Below are positions 26,297 to 33,866 of a stretch of DNA of 64,000 nt, piece after piece. Made by a program: the position numbers and the translations under genes. Position 1 is the stretch's first letter. Every line of letters begins with the position of its first letter. Source of the DNA: Streptomyces capillispiralis (GTDB taxonomy: Bacteria; Actinomycetota; Actinomycetes; Streptomycetales; Streptomycetaceae); assembly GCF_007829875.1 (NCBI RefSeq), contig NZ_VIWV01000001.1, forward strand, positions 1,674,001 to 1,738,000, written 5' to 3'. The notes below the pieces were generated by a model that did no database searches, was not told where the DNA came from, and saw nothing but the letters and a program-made list of their open reading frames with translations.

Positions 26297-27391
26297 TCAG
26301 CGCGCGGTCTGCGTGTGGACGTACTCCACGAGACGGGTCAGGGCGTCCGGGTCGGTGGACGGCATGACGCCGTGGCCGAGGTTGAAGACGTGGCCCTCCA
26401 GGCCGGCCGCCGAGTCCAGGACCTCCCGCGCCTTCGTCTCGACGGCCTCGTGGCCGGCGAACAGCACGGTCGGGTCCAGGTTGCCCTGGAGCGCCTTGCC
26501 GGGGCCGACGCGGCGGGCGGCCTCGTCCAGCGGGACGCGCCAGTCGACGCCCACGACGTCCGCGCCGGCCTCGCCCATCGGGCCCAGGAGTTCACCGGTG
26601 CCGACGCCGAAGTGGATGCGCGGGACGCCGTGGTCCGCCACCGCGCGGAACACCTTCGCCGAGGCGGGCAGCACCGAGCGCCGGTAGTCGGCCGGGGCGA
26701 GCGCGCCGGCCCAGGAGTCGAAGAGCTGGACCGCCGAGGCGCCGGCCGCGATCTGCACCTTCAGGAAGGCGGCCGTGATCTCGGCGAGGCGGTCGAGCAG
26801 GTCGGCCCAGAGCCCGGGGTCGCCGTACATCATCGCCTTGGCGTTCTCGTACGTGCGGGACGGGCCGCCCTCGACGAGGTAGCTGGCGAGGGTGAACGGG
26901 GCGCCCGCGAAGCCGATCAGCGGGGTGGGGCCGAGTTCCCGGGTGAGCATCCCGATGGCCTCGGTGACGTAGGGGACGTCCTCGGGGGTCAGGTCGCGCA
27001 GCCGGTCGAGGTCGGCGCGGGTGCGGACCGGCCGCTCGACGACCGGGCCGACGCCGGGCTTGATGTCGAGGTCGACGCCGATCGCCTTGAGCGGGACGAC
27101 GATGTCGCTGAAGAAGATCGCCGCGTCCACGTGGTGACGGCGCACCGGCTGGAGCGTGATCTCGGTGACCAGGTCGGGGCGCATGCAGGAGTCGAGCATC
27201 CCGATGCCCTCGCGCACCTTGCGGTACTCCGGCAGCGAGCGCCCGGCCTGCCGCATGAACCACACCGGGGTGTGCGGCACGGGTTCGCGCCGGCACGCCT
27301 TGAGGAAGGCCGAATCCCTGACCGCGTCGTCCTTGACGGGGTGGGAGGTCGCTGTCGGGGTGTGGCCCGTCGGGCTCGCGTTGGCACTCAC
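26297..27391 (-). CDS. hemE: Uroporphyrinogen decarboxylase HemE
   Basis: A 364-residue cytoplasmic enzyme. The N-terminal signature [15 protein letters not shown] contains the substrate-binding Arg. The catalytic Asp region is [13 protein letters not shown], with [17 protein letters not shown] and the C-terminal [13 protein letters not shown] also clear. It removes four carboxyls from uroporphyrinogen III to give coproporphyrinogen III, the substrate of the hemY product at the left of the window. It is divergent from the DUF3000 gene, with a 144-bp gap between. Confidence 0.96.
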   Translation of the reverse strand: MSANASPTGHTPTATSHPVKDDAVRDSAFLKACRREPVPHTPVWFMRQAGRSLPEYRKVREGIGMLDSCMRPDLVTEITLQPVRRHHVDAAIFFSDIVVPLKAIGVDLDIKPGVGPVVERPVRTRADLDRLRDLTPEDVPYVTEAIGMLTRELGPTPLIGFAGAPFTLASYLVEGGPSRTYENAKAMMYGDPGLWADLLDRLAEITAAFLKVQIAAGASAVQLFDSWAGALAPADYRRSVLPASAKVFRAVADHGVPRIHFGVGTGELLGPMGEAGADVVGVDWRVPLDEAARRVGPGKALQGNLDPTVLFAGHEAVETKAREVLDSAAGLEGHVFNLGHGVMPSTDPDALTRLVEYVHTQTAR

Positions 27392-27522
27392 GTCGGCAAG
27401 TCTCGCACGACCCGTGCGCGCCCAGGGACCTCAGGGCACCCGTGCGCACGGGGCCCGGTGCGGGATCCGGACACCGCGGGCCGGGGCGGGTGTCCCTCCC
27501 TGCGCCCGCGGCCCGTTCCGCT

Positions 27523-27528
27523 TAATCT
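27523..27528 (+). promoter_or_regulatory. -10 box for a leaderless DUF3000 transcript
   Basis: TAATCT ends 7 nt before the ATG and no ribosome site is present, so transcription probably begins at the start codon. Confidence 0.5.
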
Positions 27529-27535
27529 TCCCCGC

Positions 27536-28210
27536 ATGGCTGCGGCTCAGGGACGACTGACGGACGGCGCTGGCGATATGGACGAACCGAAGGGGAACGA
27601 GGGGGAAGCGGGGCACGGGGGCGCGCCTCCGCCGCCCTTCCGGGCCGCTGTCGAGGCGCTGCGCGGCGCGCGGCTGCGCCCGCAGATCGAGGTGGATCCG
27701 GCCCCCGCGCCGAAGCGGCTCGCGCCGTACGCGTACGCGATGGAGGCGGCGGTCGTCGACGGCGAGGAGGACCTGGCCGACGGCCGGCTGGTGCTGCTGT
27801 ACGACCCGGCCGGGCACGAGGGCTGGCAGGGTGCCTTCCGGCTGGTGACGCTGGTGCGCGCGGAGCTGGAGCCGGAGATGGCGGCGGATCCGCTGCTGCC
27901 GGACGTGTGCTGGTCCTGGCTGACCGGCGCGCTCTCGGCGCGCGGCCTGACGTACGGGGAGCCGAGCGGCACGGTGACCCGGGCGAGCTCCCACTACTTC
28001 GGCGGGCTGTCCGCCCGGCCCCCGGCCTCGCAGATCGAGATCCGTGCCTCGTGGACGCCCCGGGAGGGCCTGGGCGGGGTTCCGGACACGGCCGCGCATC
28101 TGCTCGCCTGGTCCGATCTGCTGGCGCAGGTCGCGGGGCTGCCGCCGGCCGCTCCCGGGGACGCGTCGGTGGTGACGCTGCCGCAGCGCAGGGGACCGCA
28201 GTCGCGCTGA
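27536..28210 (+). CDS. DUF3000 family protein
   Basis: A 224-residue soluble protein conserved in actinobacteria next to hemE and RNase D. After a Gly/Glu-rich N-terminus the domain runs from about residue 35: FRAAVEALRGARLRPQIEVDPAPAP, then YAYAMEAAVV, DPAGHEGWQGAFRLVTLVRAELEPEM and SQIEIRASWTP. The function is not known. Start: ATG directly after a -10-like box. A later ATG 14 codons inside is the alternative, and the conserved domain is complete in both. Confidence 0.88.
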   Translation: MAAAQGRLTDGAGDMDEPKGNEGEAGHGGAPPPPFRAAVEALRGARLRPQIEVDPAPAPKRLAPYAYAMEAAVVDGEEDLADGRLVLLYDPAGHEGWQGAFRLVTLVRAELEPEMAADPLLPDVCWSWLTGALSARGLTYGEPSGTVTRASSHYFGGLSARPPASQIEIRASWTPREGLGGVPDTAAHLLAWSDLLAQVAGLPPAAPGDASVVTLPQRRGPQSR

Positions 28211-28242
28211 GCCCTTCCGCTCGGGACGCCCGGCAGGCACCG

Positions 28243-28264
28243 GTATCGATCTCTTTGTCGATAC
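28243..28264 (+). terminator. Hairpin after the DUF3000 gene
   Basis: GTATCGA, an 8-nt loop and TCGATAC form a perfect 7-bp stem 33 nt after the stop. The rest of the 270-bp gap to the response regulator is AT-richer (around 28280-28400) and must hold that gene's promoter; I see no gene in it. Confidence 0.45.
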
Positions 28265-28480
28265 GGCCACTTTCGTAAGGGTTGCGACGCAGACCGAAAC
28301 CGTTCGGTCTTCGAATGATCGATCGCGCGTCCGAATTGCCCGGATTGTTACTCACCAGATCGTGATCATTTCCTAAAGGACTCCAGGTTTGATGCCGAAG
28401 ACGACTGTGACCTTGAAAGCACGGTTCGTCCCGGCGTCACCCCCCACGAGCCGGCCCCGTCCCGCACCCCAGGAGGCCTG

Positions 28481-29143
28481 GTGTCCGTTCTCCTCGAGCA
28501 GCCCGCAAGCCTGGTCGCCTACCGCCCGAACAAGCCGACCGCCATGGTGGTCGTGGCCGACCCCCGCGTCCGCTCCACCGTCACCCGCCACCTGTGGGCG
28601 CTCGGTGTACGCGACGTGATCGAGGCCTCGTCCGTCGCGGAGGCTCGTCCCCGCATCGGCAACCCCCGCGACATCTGCGTCGCCGAAGTCCATCTCCCGG
28701 ACGGTTCCGGCCTCACCCTCCTGTCGGAGACCCGAGCCGCCGGCTGGCCCAACGGCCTCGCCCTGTCCGCCGCCGACGACATCGGCGCCGTGCGCAACGC
28801 CCTCGCCGGCGGAGTGAAGGGCTACGTCGTCACCGGCACCCGCACCAACCTCGGGCTCCCCACCCGACCCGGTGCCGCCCCCATCGGCGCCGCCGCCGCG
28901 CGCCTGCACCGCCGTCCCCCGGGTGCTCCGAGCCACCCGGGTGGCTACCGCGAACTGTCCGGCCGCGAGGTCGAGGTGCTGCGACTGGTGGCGGAGGGCC
29001 AGTCGAACAAGGCGATCGGCGTCTCGATGGGCCTGTCCGCCCTGACCGTCAAGAGCCACCTCGCCCGCATCGCCCGCAAGCTCGGCACCGGCGACCGGGC
29101 CGGCATGGTGGCCGTGGCCCTGCGCACGGGCATCATCCACTGA
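28481..29143 (+). CDS. Orphan LuxR-type response regulator with atypical receiver
   Basis: A 220-residue protein: receiver-like domain (about 20-125), a Pro/Ala/Gly linker and a C-terminal LuxR/NarL helix-turn-helix (LSGREVEVLRLVAEGQSNKAI, TVKSHLARIARKLG). At the phospho-acceptor position the strand reads ICVAEVHLPDGSG, that is Glu69 instead of Asp, while the first acidic pocket is reduced to one Asp (D27). The receiver is therefore probably not phosphorylated in the usual way. There is no histidine kinase gene nearby. GTG start with GGAGG. Confidence 0.88.
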   Translation: MSVLLEQPASLVAYRPNKPTAMVVVADPRVRSTVTRHLWALGVRDVIEASSVAEARPRIGNPRDICVAEVHLPDGSGLTLLSETRAAGWPNGLALSAADDIGAVRNALAGGVKGYVVTGTRTNLGLPTRPGAAPIGAAAARLHRRPPGAPSHPGGYRELSGREVEVLRLVAEGQSNKAIGVSMGLSALTVKSHLARIARKLGTGDRAGMVAVALRTGIIH

Positions 29144-29222
29144 CCTCCCCCCACCCCCGTTCACCCTTACGACAGATTCACCACCCCGGCCTTTCACCGT
29201 CCTGACCGGAATACGACCTCCC

Positions 29223-29258
29223 GGCGCCCGTCAACGGAACGTTCCGTCGACGGGCGCC
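29223..29258. terminator. 36-bp near-perfect palindrome
   Basis: Two 18-bp half-sites with no loop match at all but one position, centred on GGAACGTTCC. It lies 80 bp after the response regulator stop and 25 bp before the RNase D start, so it could end one transcript, act as an operator for the next gene, or both. Confidence 0.55.
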
Positions 29259-29271
29259 TTCGCGGCACGGA

Positions 29272-29277
29272 TACCCT
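29272..29277 (+). promoter_or_regulatory. -10 box for leaderless RNase D transcript
   Basis: TACCCT ends 6 nt before the GTG start and there is no ribosome site in between. Confidence 0.4.
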
Positions 29278-29283
29278 TGACAG

Positions 29284-30579
29284 GTGACCGACGCCCACGA
29301 CACCGCAGCAGACAGTTCCCTGCGAACCACCGGAGGCGCCCCTCCGGACGACGACGGATTGTCTGCTACCGAGGCGCCGATCCCCTTGCTCGAACCCCGC
29401 GAGGGCATTCCGCCCGTGGTCGCGGACGAGGCGGCCCTCGCCGAGGTGACCGCCGCCTTCGCCGCGGGCAGCGGGCCCGTCGCCGTGGACGCCGAGCGTG
29501 CCTCCGGCTACCGCTACGGCCAGCGCGCCTACCTCGTCCAGCTGCGCCGCGAGGGCGCGGGCACCGCGCTGATCGACCCGGTCGCCTGCCCCGACCTGTC
29601 CGGTCTGGGCGAGGCGCTGTCCGGCACCGAGTGGGTGCTGCACGCCGCCACCCAGGACCTGCCCTGTCTGCGCGAGATAGGCATGGTGCCCAGCCGCCTC
29701 TTCGACACCGAGCTGGCCGGCCGCCTGGCCGGGTTCCCCCGGGTCGGCCTCGGCGCGATGGTCGAGAACGTGCTCGGCTTCGTCCTGGAGAAGGGCCACT
29801 CCGCCGTCGACTGGTCCACCCGCCCGCTGCCCGAGCCCTGGCTGCGCTACGCCGCCCTCGACGTCGAACTGCTCGTCGACCTGCGGGACGCGCTGGAGAA
29901 GGAGCTTGACCGGCAGGGCAAGCTGGAGTGGGCCCGGCAGGAGTTCGACGCGATCGCCTCGGCGCCGCCGCCGGAGCCCCGCAAGGACCCCTGGCGCCGC
30001 ACCTCCGGCATGCACAAGGTGCGCCGGCGCCGGCAGATGGCGGTCGTCCGGGAGCTGTGGCAGACCCGCGACCGGATCGCCCAGCGCCGGGACGTCTCCC
30101 CCGGCAAGGTGCTCTCGGACGCGGCCATCGTGGAGGCCGCGCTCGCCCTGCCCGCCACCGTCCACGCGCTGGCCGCGCTGAACTCCTTCGGGCAGCGCGT
30201 GGGGCGCCGTCAGCTGGAGCAGTGGCAGGCGGCCGTCGACCGGGCCAGGGCGCTGAGCGAGTCCCAGCTGCCCCAGCCCGGCCAGCCGGTGACGGGCCCC
30301 CCGCCGCCGCGCGCGTGGGCCGACAAGGACCCGGAGGCCGCGGCACGGCTGTCCGCGGCCCGGGCGGGCGTGAGCGCCCTGGCCGAGCGGCTGAACCTGC
30401 CGCAGGAGAACCTGATCACGCCGGACACCGTGCGGCGCGTGTGCTGGGAGCCGCCGAAGGTCGTCAGCGCGGAGACGGTCGCCGCGGCGCTGACGGGGCA
30501 CGGGGCCCGGGCGTGGCAGGTCGAGCAGGTCACGCCGGTGCTGGTCGCCGCGCTGGCCGCTTCGGCGGGGGCCTCCTAG
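29284..30579 (+). CDS. Ribonuclease D-like 3'-5' exonuclease with HRDC domain
   Basis: A 431-residue DEDD-superfamily nuclease. Exo I is VAVDAERASGYRYGQRAYL (Asp and Glu metal ligands), exo II HAATQDLPCLRE, and exo III YAALDVELLVDL with the Tyr-x3-Asp of the DEDDy type. The HRDC domain follows (about 215-300, WRRTSGMHKVRRRRQMAVVREL), and a C-terminal region of about 120 residues is typical of actinobacterial members. It trims 3' ends of structured RNAs such as tRNA precursors. The N-terminal 40 residues are acidic and probably disordered. Confidence 0.92.
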   Translation: MTDAHDTAADSSLRTTGGAPPDDDGLSATEAPIPLLEPREGIPPVVADEAALAEVTAAFAAGSGPVAVDAERASGYRYGQRAYLVQLRREGAGTALIDPVACPDLSGLGEALSGTEWVLHAATQDLPCLREIGMVPSRLFDTELAGRLAGFPRVGLGAMVENVLGFVLEKGHSAVDWSTRPLPEPWLRYAALDVELLVDLRDALEKELDRQGKLEWARQEFDAIASAPPPEPRKDPWRRTSGMHKVRRRRQMAVVRELWQTRDRIAQRRDVSPGKVLSDAAIVEAALALPATVHALAALNSFGQRVGRRQLEQWQAAVDRARALSESQLPQPGQPVTGPPPPRAWADKDPEAAARLSAARAGVSALAERLNLPQENLITPDTVRRVCWEPPKVVSAETVAAALTGHGARAWQVEQVTPVLVAALAASAGAS

Positions 30580-30619
30580 GGTCCCTCGCCGTACGGCGGG
30601 TGTCCTCCTGGCCGGTCCC

Positions 30620-31450
30620 TCATTTCGTCGCCCCCCTCATGAAGCCGTTGTAGATGAAGCGCTGGAGGAAGAGGAAGACGACCAGGGTGGGCAGGATGAC
30701 CAGGATCGCGCCCGCCGAGATCGTCTCCCAGTGCGCTCCGAAGGGGCCCTTGAAGCGGAACAGGGACGTCGAGATCACGCCAAGATCCTCGGAGGGCATG
30801 TAGAGGAAGGGGATGTAGAAGTCGTTGTAGACGTTGATCCCCTTCACGATCACCACCGTCGCGATCGCCGGCTTGAGCAGCGGGAGGATCACCTTGCGGT
30901 AGACGGTGAAGGCGTTCGCGCCGTCCAGCCGGGCCGCCTCGTCCAGGGAGACCGGGATGGAGCGGATGAACTGCAGGAAGATGTAGATCGACACGATGTC
31001 GGTGCCCATGTAGAGCGCGATCGGCGCCCACAGGCTGTCGAACAGGCCGAAGCTGTTGACGATCTGGAAGGTCGCCACCTGGGTGGTCACCCCGGGCACC
31101 AGCGCGGCGAGCAGGAACGCGGCGACGACCAGCTTCCGGAAGCGGAAGTGGAAGCGGTCGATCGCGTACGCGGTCATCGAGCCGATGAGGATCGTGCCGC
31201 CGACGGCGGCGATCAGGACGACCGCCGTGTTGCCGAAGGCGGACAGCATCTCGCCGTCGCGGAACGCGGTCACGTAGTTGTCGAGGTTCAGCGGGTCGTC
31301 GGGGAGGGCGAGCGCCCCGCTGCCGTCCGCCATCTCCTGCGGGGACTTCAGCGAGGTCAGCAGGACCACGGCGAGCGGCAGCAGCACCACCAGGGTGGCC
31401 AGGGCCAGCGACAGGTACACCAGGGTGCGGGCCAGGGTGCGGCGGGTCAT
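30620..31450 (-). CDS. Sugar ABC transporter permease (MalG type)
   Basis: A 276-residue membrane protein with six helices and the inner-membrane permease EAA loop SLDEAARLDGANAFTVYRKVILPLLKP, which docks the shared ATPase. It ends FIYNGFMRGATK as usual for MalG-type (CUT1) permeases. The ATG overlaps the stop of the partner permease by 4 nt. The operon has no ATPase gene, normal in Streptomyces, where MsiK serves many CUT1 importers. From the divergent beta-mannosidase the cargo is probably a mannoside or manno-oligosaccharide. Confidence 0.93.
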   Translation of the reverse strand: MTRRTLARTLVYLSLALATLVVLLPLAVVLLTSLKSPQEMADGSGALALPDDPLNLDNYVTAFRDGEMLSAFGNTAVVLIAAVGGTILIGSMTAYAIDRFHFRFRKLVVAAFLLAALVPGVTTQVATFQIVNSFGLFDSLWAPIALYMGTDIVSIYIFLQFIRSIPVSLDEAARLDGANAFTVYRKVILPLLKPAIATVVIVKGINVYNDFYIPFLYMPSEDLGVISTSLFRFKGPFGAHWETISAGAILVILPTLVVFLFLQRFIYNGFMRGATK

Positions 31451-32400
31451 ACGAGGTCCACCTTCTCGTCGGGGACGATGCGCCGCTGCACCCAGGTGAC
31501 CGCCAGCACGATCAGCAGCAGCACGACGGCGGCGGCCGAGGCGAGCCCGGTCTTGTTGAACTGGAAGGCCAGCTTCACCGTCTGGATGACGAACGTCTCG
31601 GTGCCGGTGGCGCCGCCGGTCATGATGTACGGGATCTCGAACACCGACAGCGAGCCGGAGACGGACAGGATGACGCTCAGGCTCAGTACGGGCTTGATGC
31701 CGGGCGCGATGATGTGCCGGAACTGGTGCCAGCGGCTGGCGCCGTCGATCTCGGCCGCCTCGTACAGCTCGCCCGGGATGGACTGGATGGCGCCGAGGAA
31801 CAGGACGAAGTTCAGGCCCAGGTAGCGCCAGACGGAGACGCCGGCGAGCGAGGTGTTCGCGGAGAACGGCGTGCCCAGCCAGGCGTGGTCGGTGTCGGCG
31901 CCGAAGAGGCCGAGCACGGAGTCGAGGGTGCCGCCGTCCTGGAAGAAGTAGAGGAAGACGAAGCCGATCGCCACCCCGTTGATCAGGTAGGGGAAGAACA
32001 GCACGCCCTTGAAGAAATGACGGAAGCGCACGTCGAAGCTCAGGACCGTGGCGAAGTAGAGGGCGAGGACGATCTGCACCACGGAGGCGACGAGGTAGTA
32101 GCCGCTGACGAGGAACACCTCGAACAGCTCGGAGCGGGTGAGGAGTTCGGTGTAGTTCCCGGTACCCGTGTAGCTCAGTTCGGGGCTGACGCCGTCCCAG
32201 TCGGTGAAGCTGTACGCGATCATGTTGGCGATCGGCGCGTAGGTGAAGGTCAGGAGCAGGGCCAGTGGGGCGACGAGGAACAGCCACGGGGTCAGGCGGC
32301 GGGACAGCCGGGGGCCGCGCGGGGCGGGGGCCGCGCGCTTCGGCCCGGCGGGCGCGGCCGGGGGGACCGGCCGCGCCGCCTCGCGGGTGGTGTCCGCCAT
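31447..32400 (-). CDS. Sugar ABC transporter permease (MalF type)
   Basis: A 317-residue membrane protein. After a Pro/Ala/Arg-rich cytoplasmic tail of about 35 residues come six helices (first: TPWLFLVAPLALLLTFTYAP) and the EAA loop GELYEAAEIDGASRWHQFRHIIAPGIKP. It forms the channel with the MalG-type partner. Its ATG overlaps the stop of the binding-protein gene by a few bases, so the three cistrons are coupled. Confidence 0.93.
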   Translation of the reverse strand: MADTTREAARPVPPAAPAGPKRAAPAPRGPRLSRRLTPWLFLVAPLALLLTFTYAPIANMIAYSFTDWDGVSPELSYTGTGNYTELLTRSELFEVFLVSGYYLVASVVQIVLALYFATVLSFDVRFRHFFKGVLFFPYLINGVAIGFVFLYFFQDGGTLDSVLGLFGADTDHAWLGTPFSANTSLAGVSVWRYLGLNFVLFLGAIQSIPGELYEAAEIDGASRWHQFRHIIAPGIKPVLSLSVILSVSGSLSVFEIPYIMTGGATGTETFVIQTVKLAFQFNKTGLASAAAVVLLLIVLAVTWVQRRIVPDEKVDLV

Positions 32401-33716
32401 CAGGACCCCAGGGAGTCGCGCGCCTCGGCCCACCGCTCGCCGAGGTCGTCGAAGAAGTCGTCGAGGCCGCCCTCGCGCGCGCCGCGGGCCAGGTCGACGA
32501 GTTCCTGGCGGTAGTCGGGCTTGTAGATGCCCACCTCGGACTGGTTGTCGATGGTCTTGACCTCGCCGCCCTTGGTGTCGTCGAGGTCGATGAGCTTCAC
32601 GCCCCGCTCCTCGTACGGCTTCAGCACGTCGGGCAGCGGGGCGTCCTTCAGCGGGGACAGGGCGAGGTTGGCCGCCGCGTAGCCGGACTTGTCGGTGAAC
32701 CAGTCGATCCAGGCGCGGGCCGCCTCCTTGTGGTCGGAGTGGACGTTGACGGCCTGCTGGTAGTCCGGTGAGGTCACCGCGCAGAAGGCGCCGTCCTTCC
32801 GCGCGGGGAAGGGCATGAAGGCGATGTCGGCGGGGTCGGTGCCGGCCTGCTCGGCGGCGGCCCGCATCTGGACGACGGCCCAGGAGCCCAGCCACATGGT
32901 GGCGATCTCGCCCTTGGCCAGCTTCGGCTTGGACGCCTCCCAGTTGGTGGTGGTGGGGTCCTTCTCCGCGAGGCCGCCGCGCACGATGTCGTGGAGGAGG
33001 GTGTCGCCCACGCGCAGGTCGGCGCCCTCGGCCCACGGGTCGCCCTCGGCCAGCGCGGTGGTGGCCCCGGTGTCGCAGCCGACGGAGCCGTTGACGTTGG
33101 TCCACTGGGTCAGTGGCCACATGTCCTTGAAGTTGGTGTAGTACGGCACCGCGTCGGTCTTCGACCGGATCGCCCGCAAGTCGTCGAGGAACTCGGCCGG
33201 GGTGGTGGGCCAGTCGGTGACGCCGGCCTCGCTCCACACCTTCTTGTTGTAGAGGAACCCCGGGACGACGCCGATCGGGCTCTGGCCGTAGACCTTGCCG
33301 TCGACGGTGGCGTAGTCGGTGAAGCGGTACCGGGCAGCGCGTTCCGCCTCGCTGCCCAGGGAGGCGAAGAACCTCGGGTAGTCCTTCTTCTCGATCACCG
33401 CGGGGATCATCAGGACGTCGCCGTAGTTCTCCGTGTTCATACGGATCTTGACCTCGCCCTCGTAGTCGGTGAGGGCGTCGAACTCGACCTTCACGCCGGG
33501 GTGGGTCCGGTTGAACTCGGCGGCGTACTTCTCCATCGTCCCGTCCTGCACCAGGTCGGTCCGGTGGGTCAGCACCGTGATGGACCCCTTGACCGCGGAC
33601 GGGTCGTCGGGCGCCTTCGCGTCCGCGCCCTTCGCGGAGCCTCCCGTGCCCGTGCAGGCCGAGGCCAGGAGGGCGAGGACGGCGATCGATCCGGCGAGTG
33701 CCTTGCGTCGGTTCAT
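32400..33716 (-). CDS. Sugar ABC transporter solute-binding lipoprotein
   Basis: A 438-residue extracellular binding protein (CUT1 family 1). The signal peptide ends in lipobox ASAC (Cys21). The two-lobed body follows (SITVLTHRTDLV; FNRTHPGVKVEFDALTDYEG; GEIATMWLGSWAVVQM). It lipid-anchors outside the membrane and delivers sugar to the permeases downstream. The ATG (MNRRKALAGS) has GGAGC at good distance; a GTG two codons earlier is also in frame. It is transcribed away from the beta-mannosidase, with LacI-type boxes in the shared 150-bp gap. Confidence 0.92.
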   Translation of the reverse strand: MNRRKALAGSIAVLALLASACTGTGGSAKGADAKAPDDPSAVKGSITVLTHRTDLVQDGTMEKYAAEFNRTHPGVKVEFDALTDYEGEVKIRMNTENYGDVLMIPAVIEKKDYPRFFASLGSEAERAARYRFTDYATVDGKVYGQSPIGVVPGFLYNKKVWSEAGVTDWPTTPAEFLDDLRAIRSKTDAVPYYTNFKDMWPLTQWTNVNGSVGCDTGATTALAEGDPWAEGADLRVGDTLLHDIVRGGLAEKDPTTTNWEASKPKLAKGEIATMWLGSWAVVQMRAAAEQAGTDPADIAFMPFPARKDGAFCAVTSPDYQQAVNVHSDHKEAARAWIDWFTDKSGYAAANLALSPLKDAPLPDVLKPYEERGVKLIDLDDTKGGEVKTIDNQSEVGIYKPDYRQELVDLARGAREGGLDDFFDDLGERWAEARDSLGS

Positions 33717-33788
33717 GTGCACCAGCTCCGTTCACGGGGCGGACGAGCACGACTGGTTGGCTGGTTCGGCACTCTGGCAGCCCCTTAC

Positions 33789-33800
33789 TGAACCGGTAAA
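33789..33800. promoter_or_regulatory. LacI-type box 1
   Basis: TGAACCGGTAAA is a degenerate copy of the TNAACCGGTTNA palindrome seen at box 2, located nearer the transporter operon. Confidence 0.45.
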
Positions 33801-33844
33801 GTCTCAATTGCGCCAACGATGCCAAAACGTTGCCCAGAGCGGGC

Positions 33845-33856
33845 TCAACCGGTTTA
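33845..33856. promoter_or_regulatory. LacI-type box 2, next to the ribosome site
   Basis: TCAACCGGTTTA contains the perfect palindrome AACCGGTT with flanking T/A, a typical LacI-family core with central CG. It ends at the AGGGAG ribosome site of the beta-mannosidase gene. The LacI protein encoded with that gene is the likely ligand. Confidence 0.6.
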
Positions 33857-33866
33857 GGGAGTGTGC

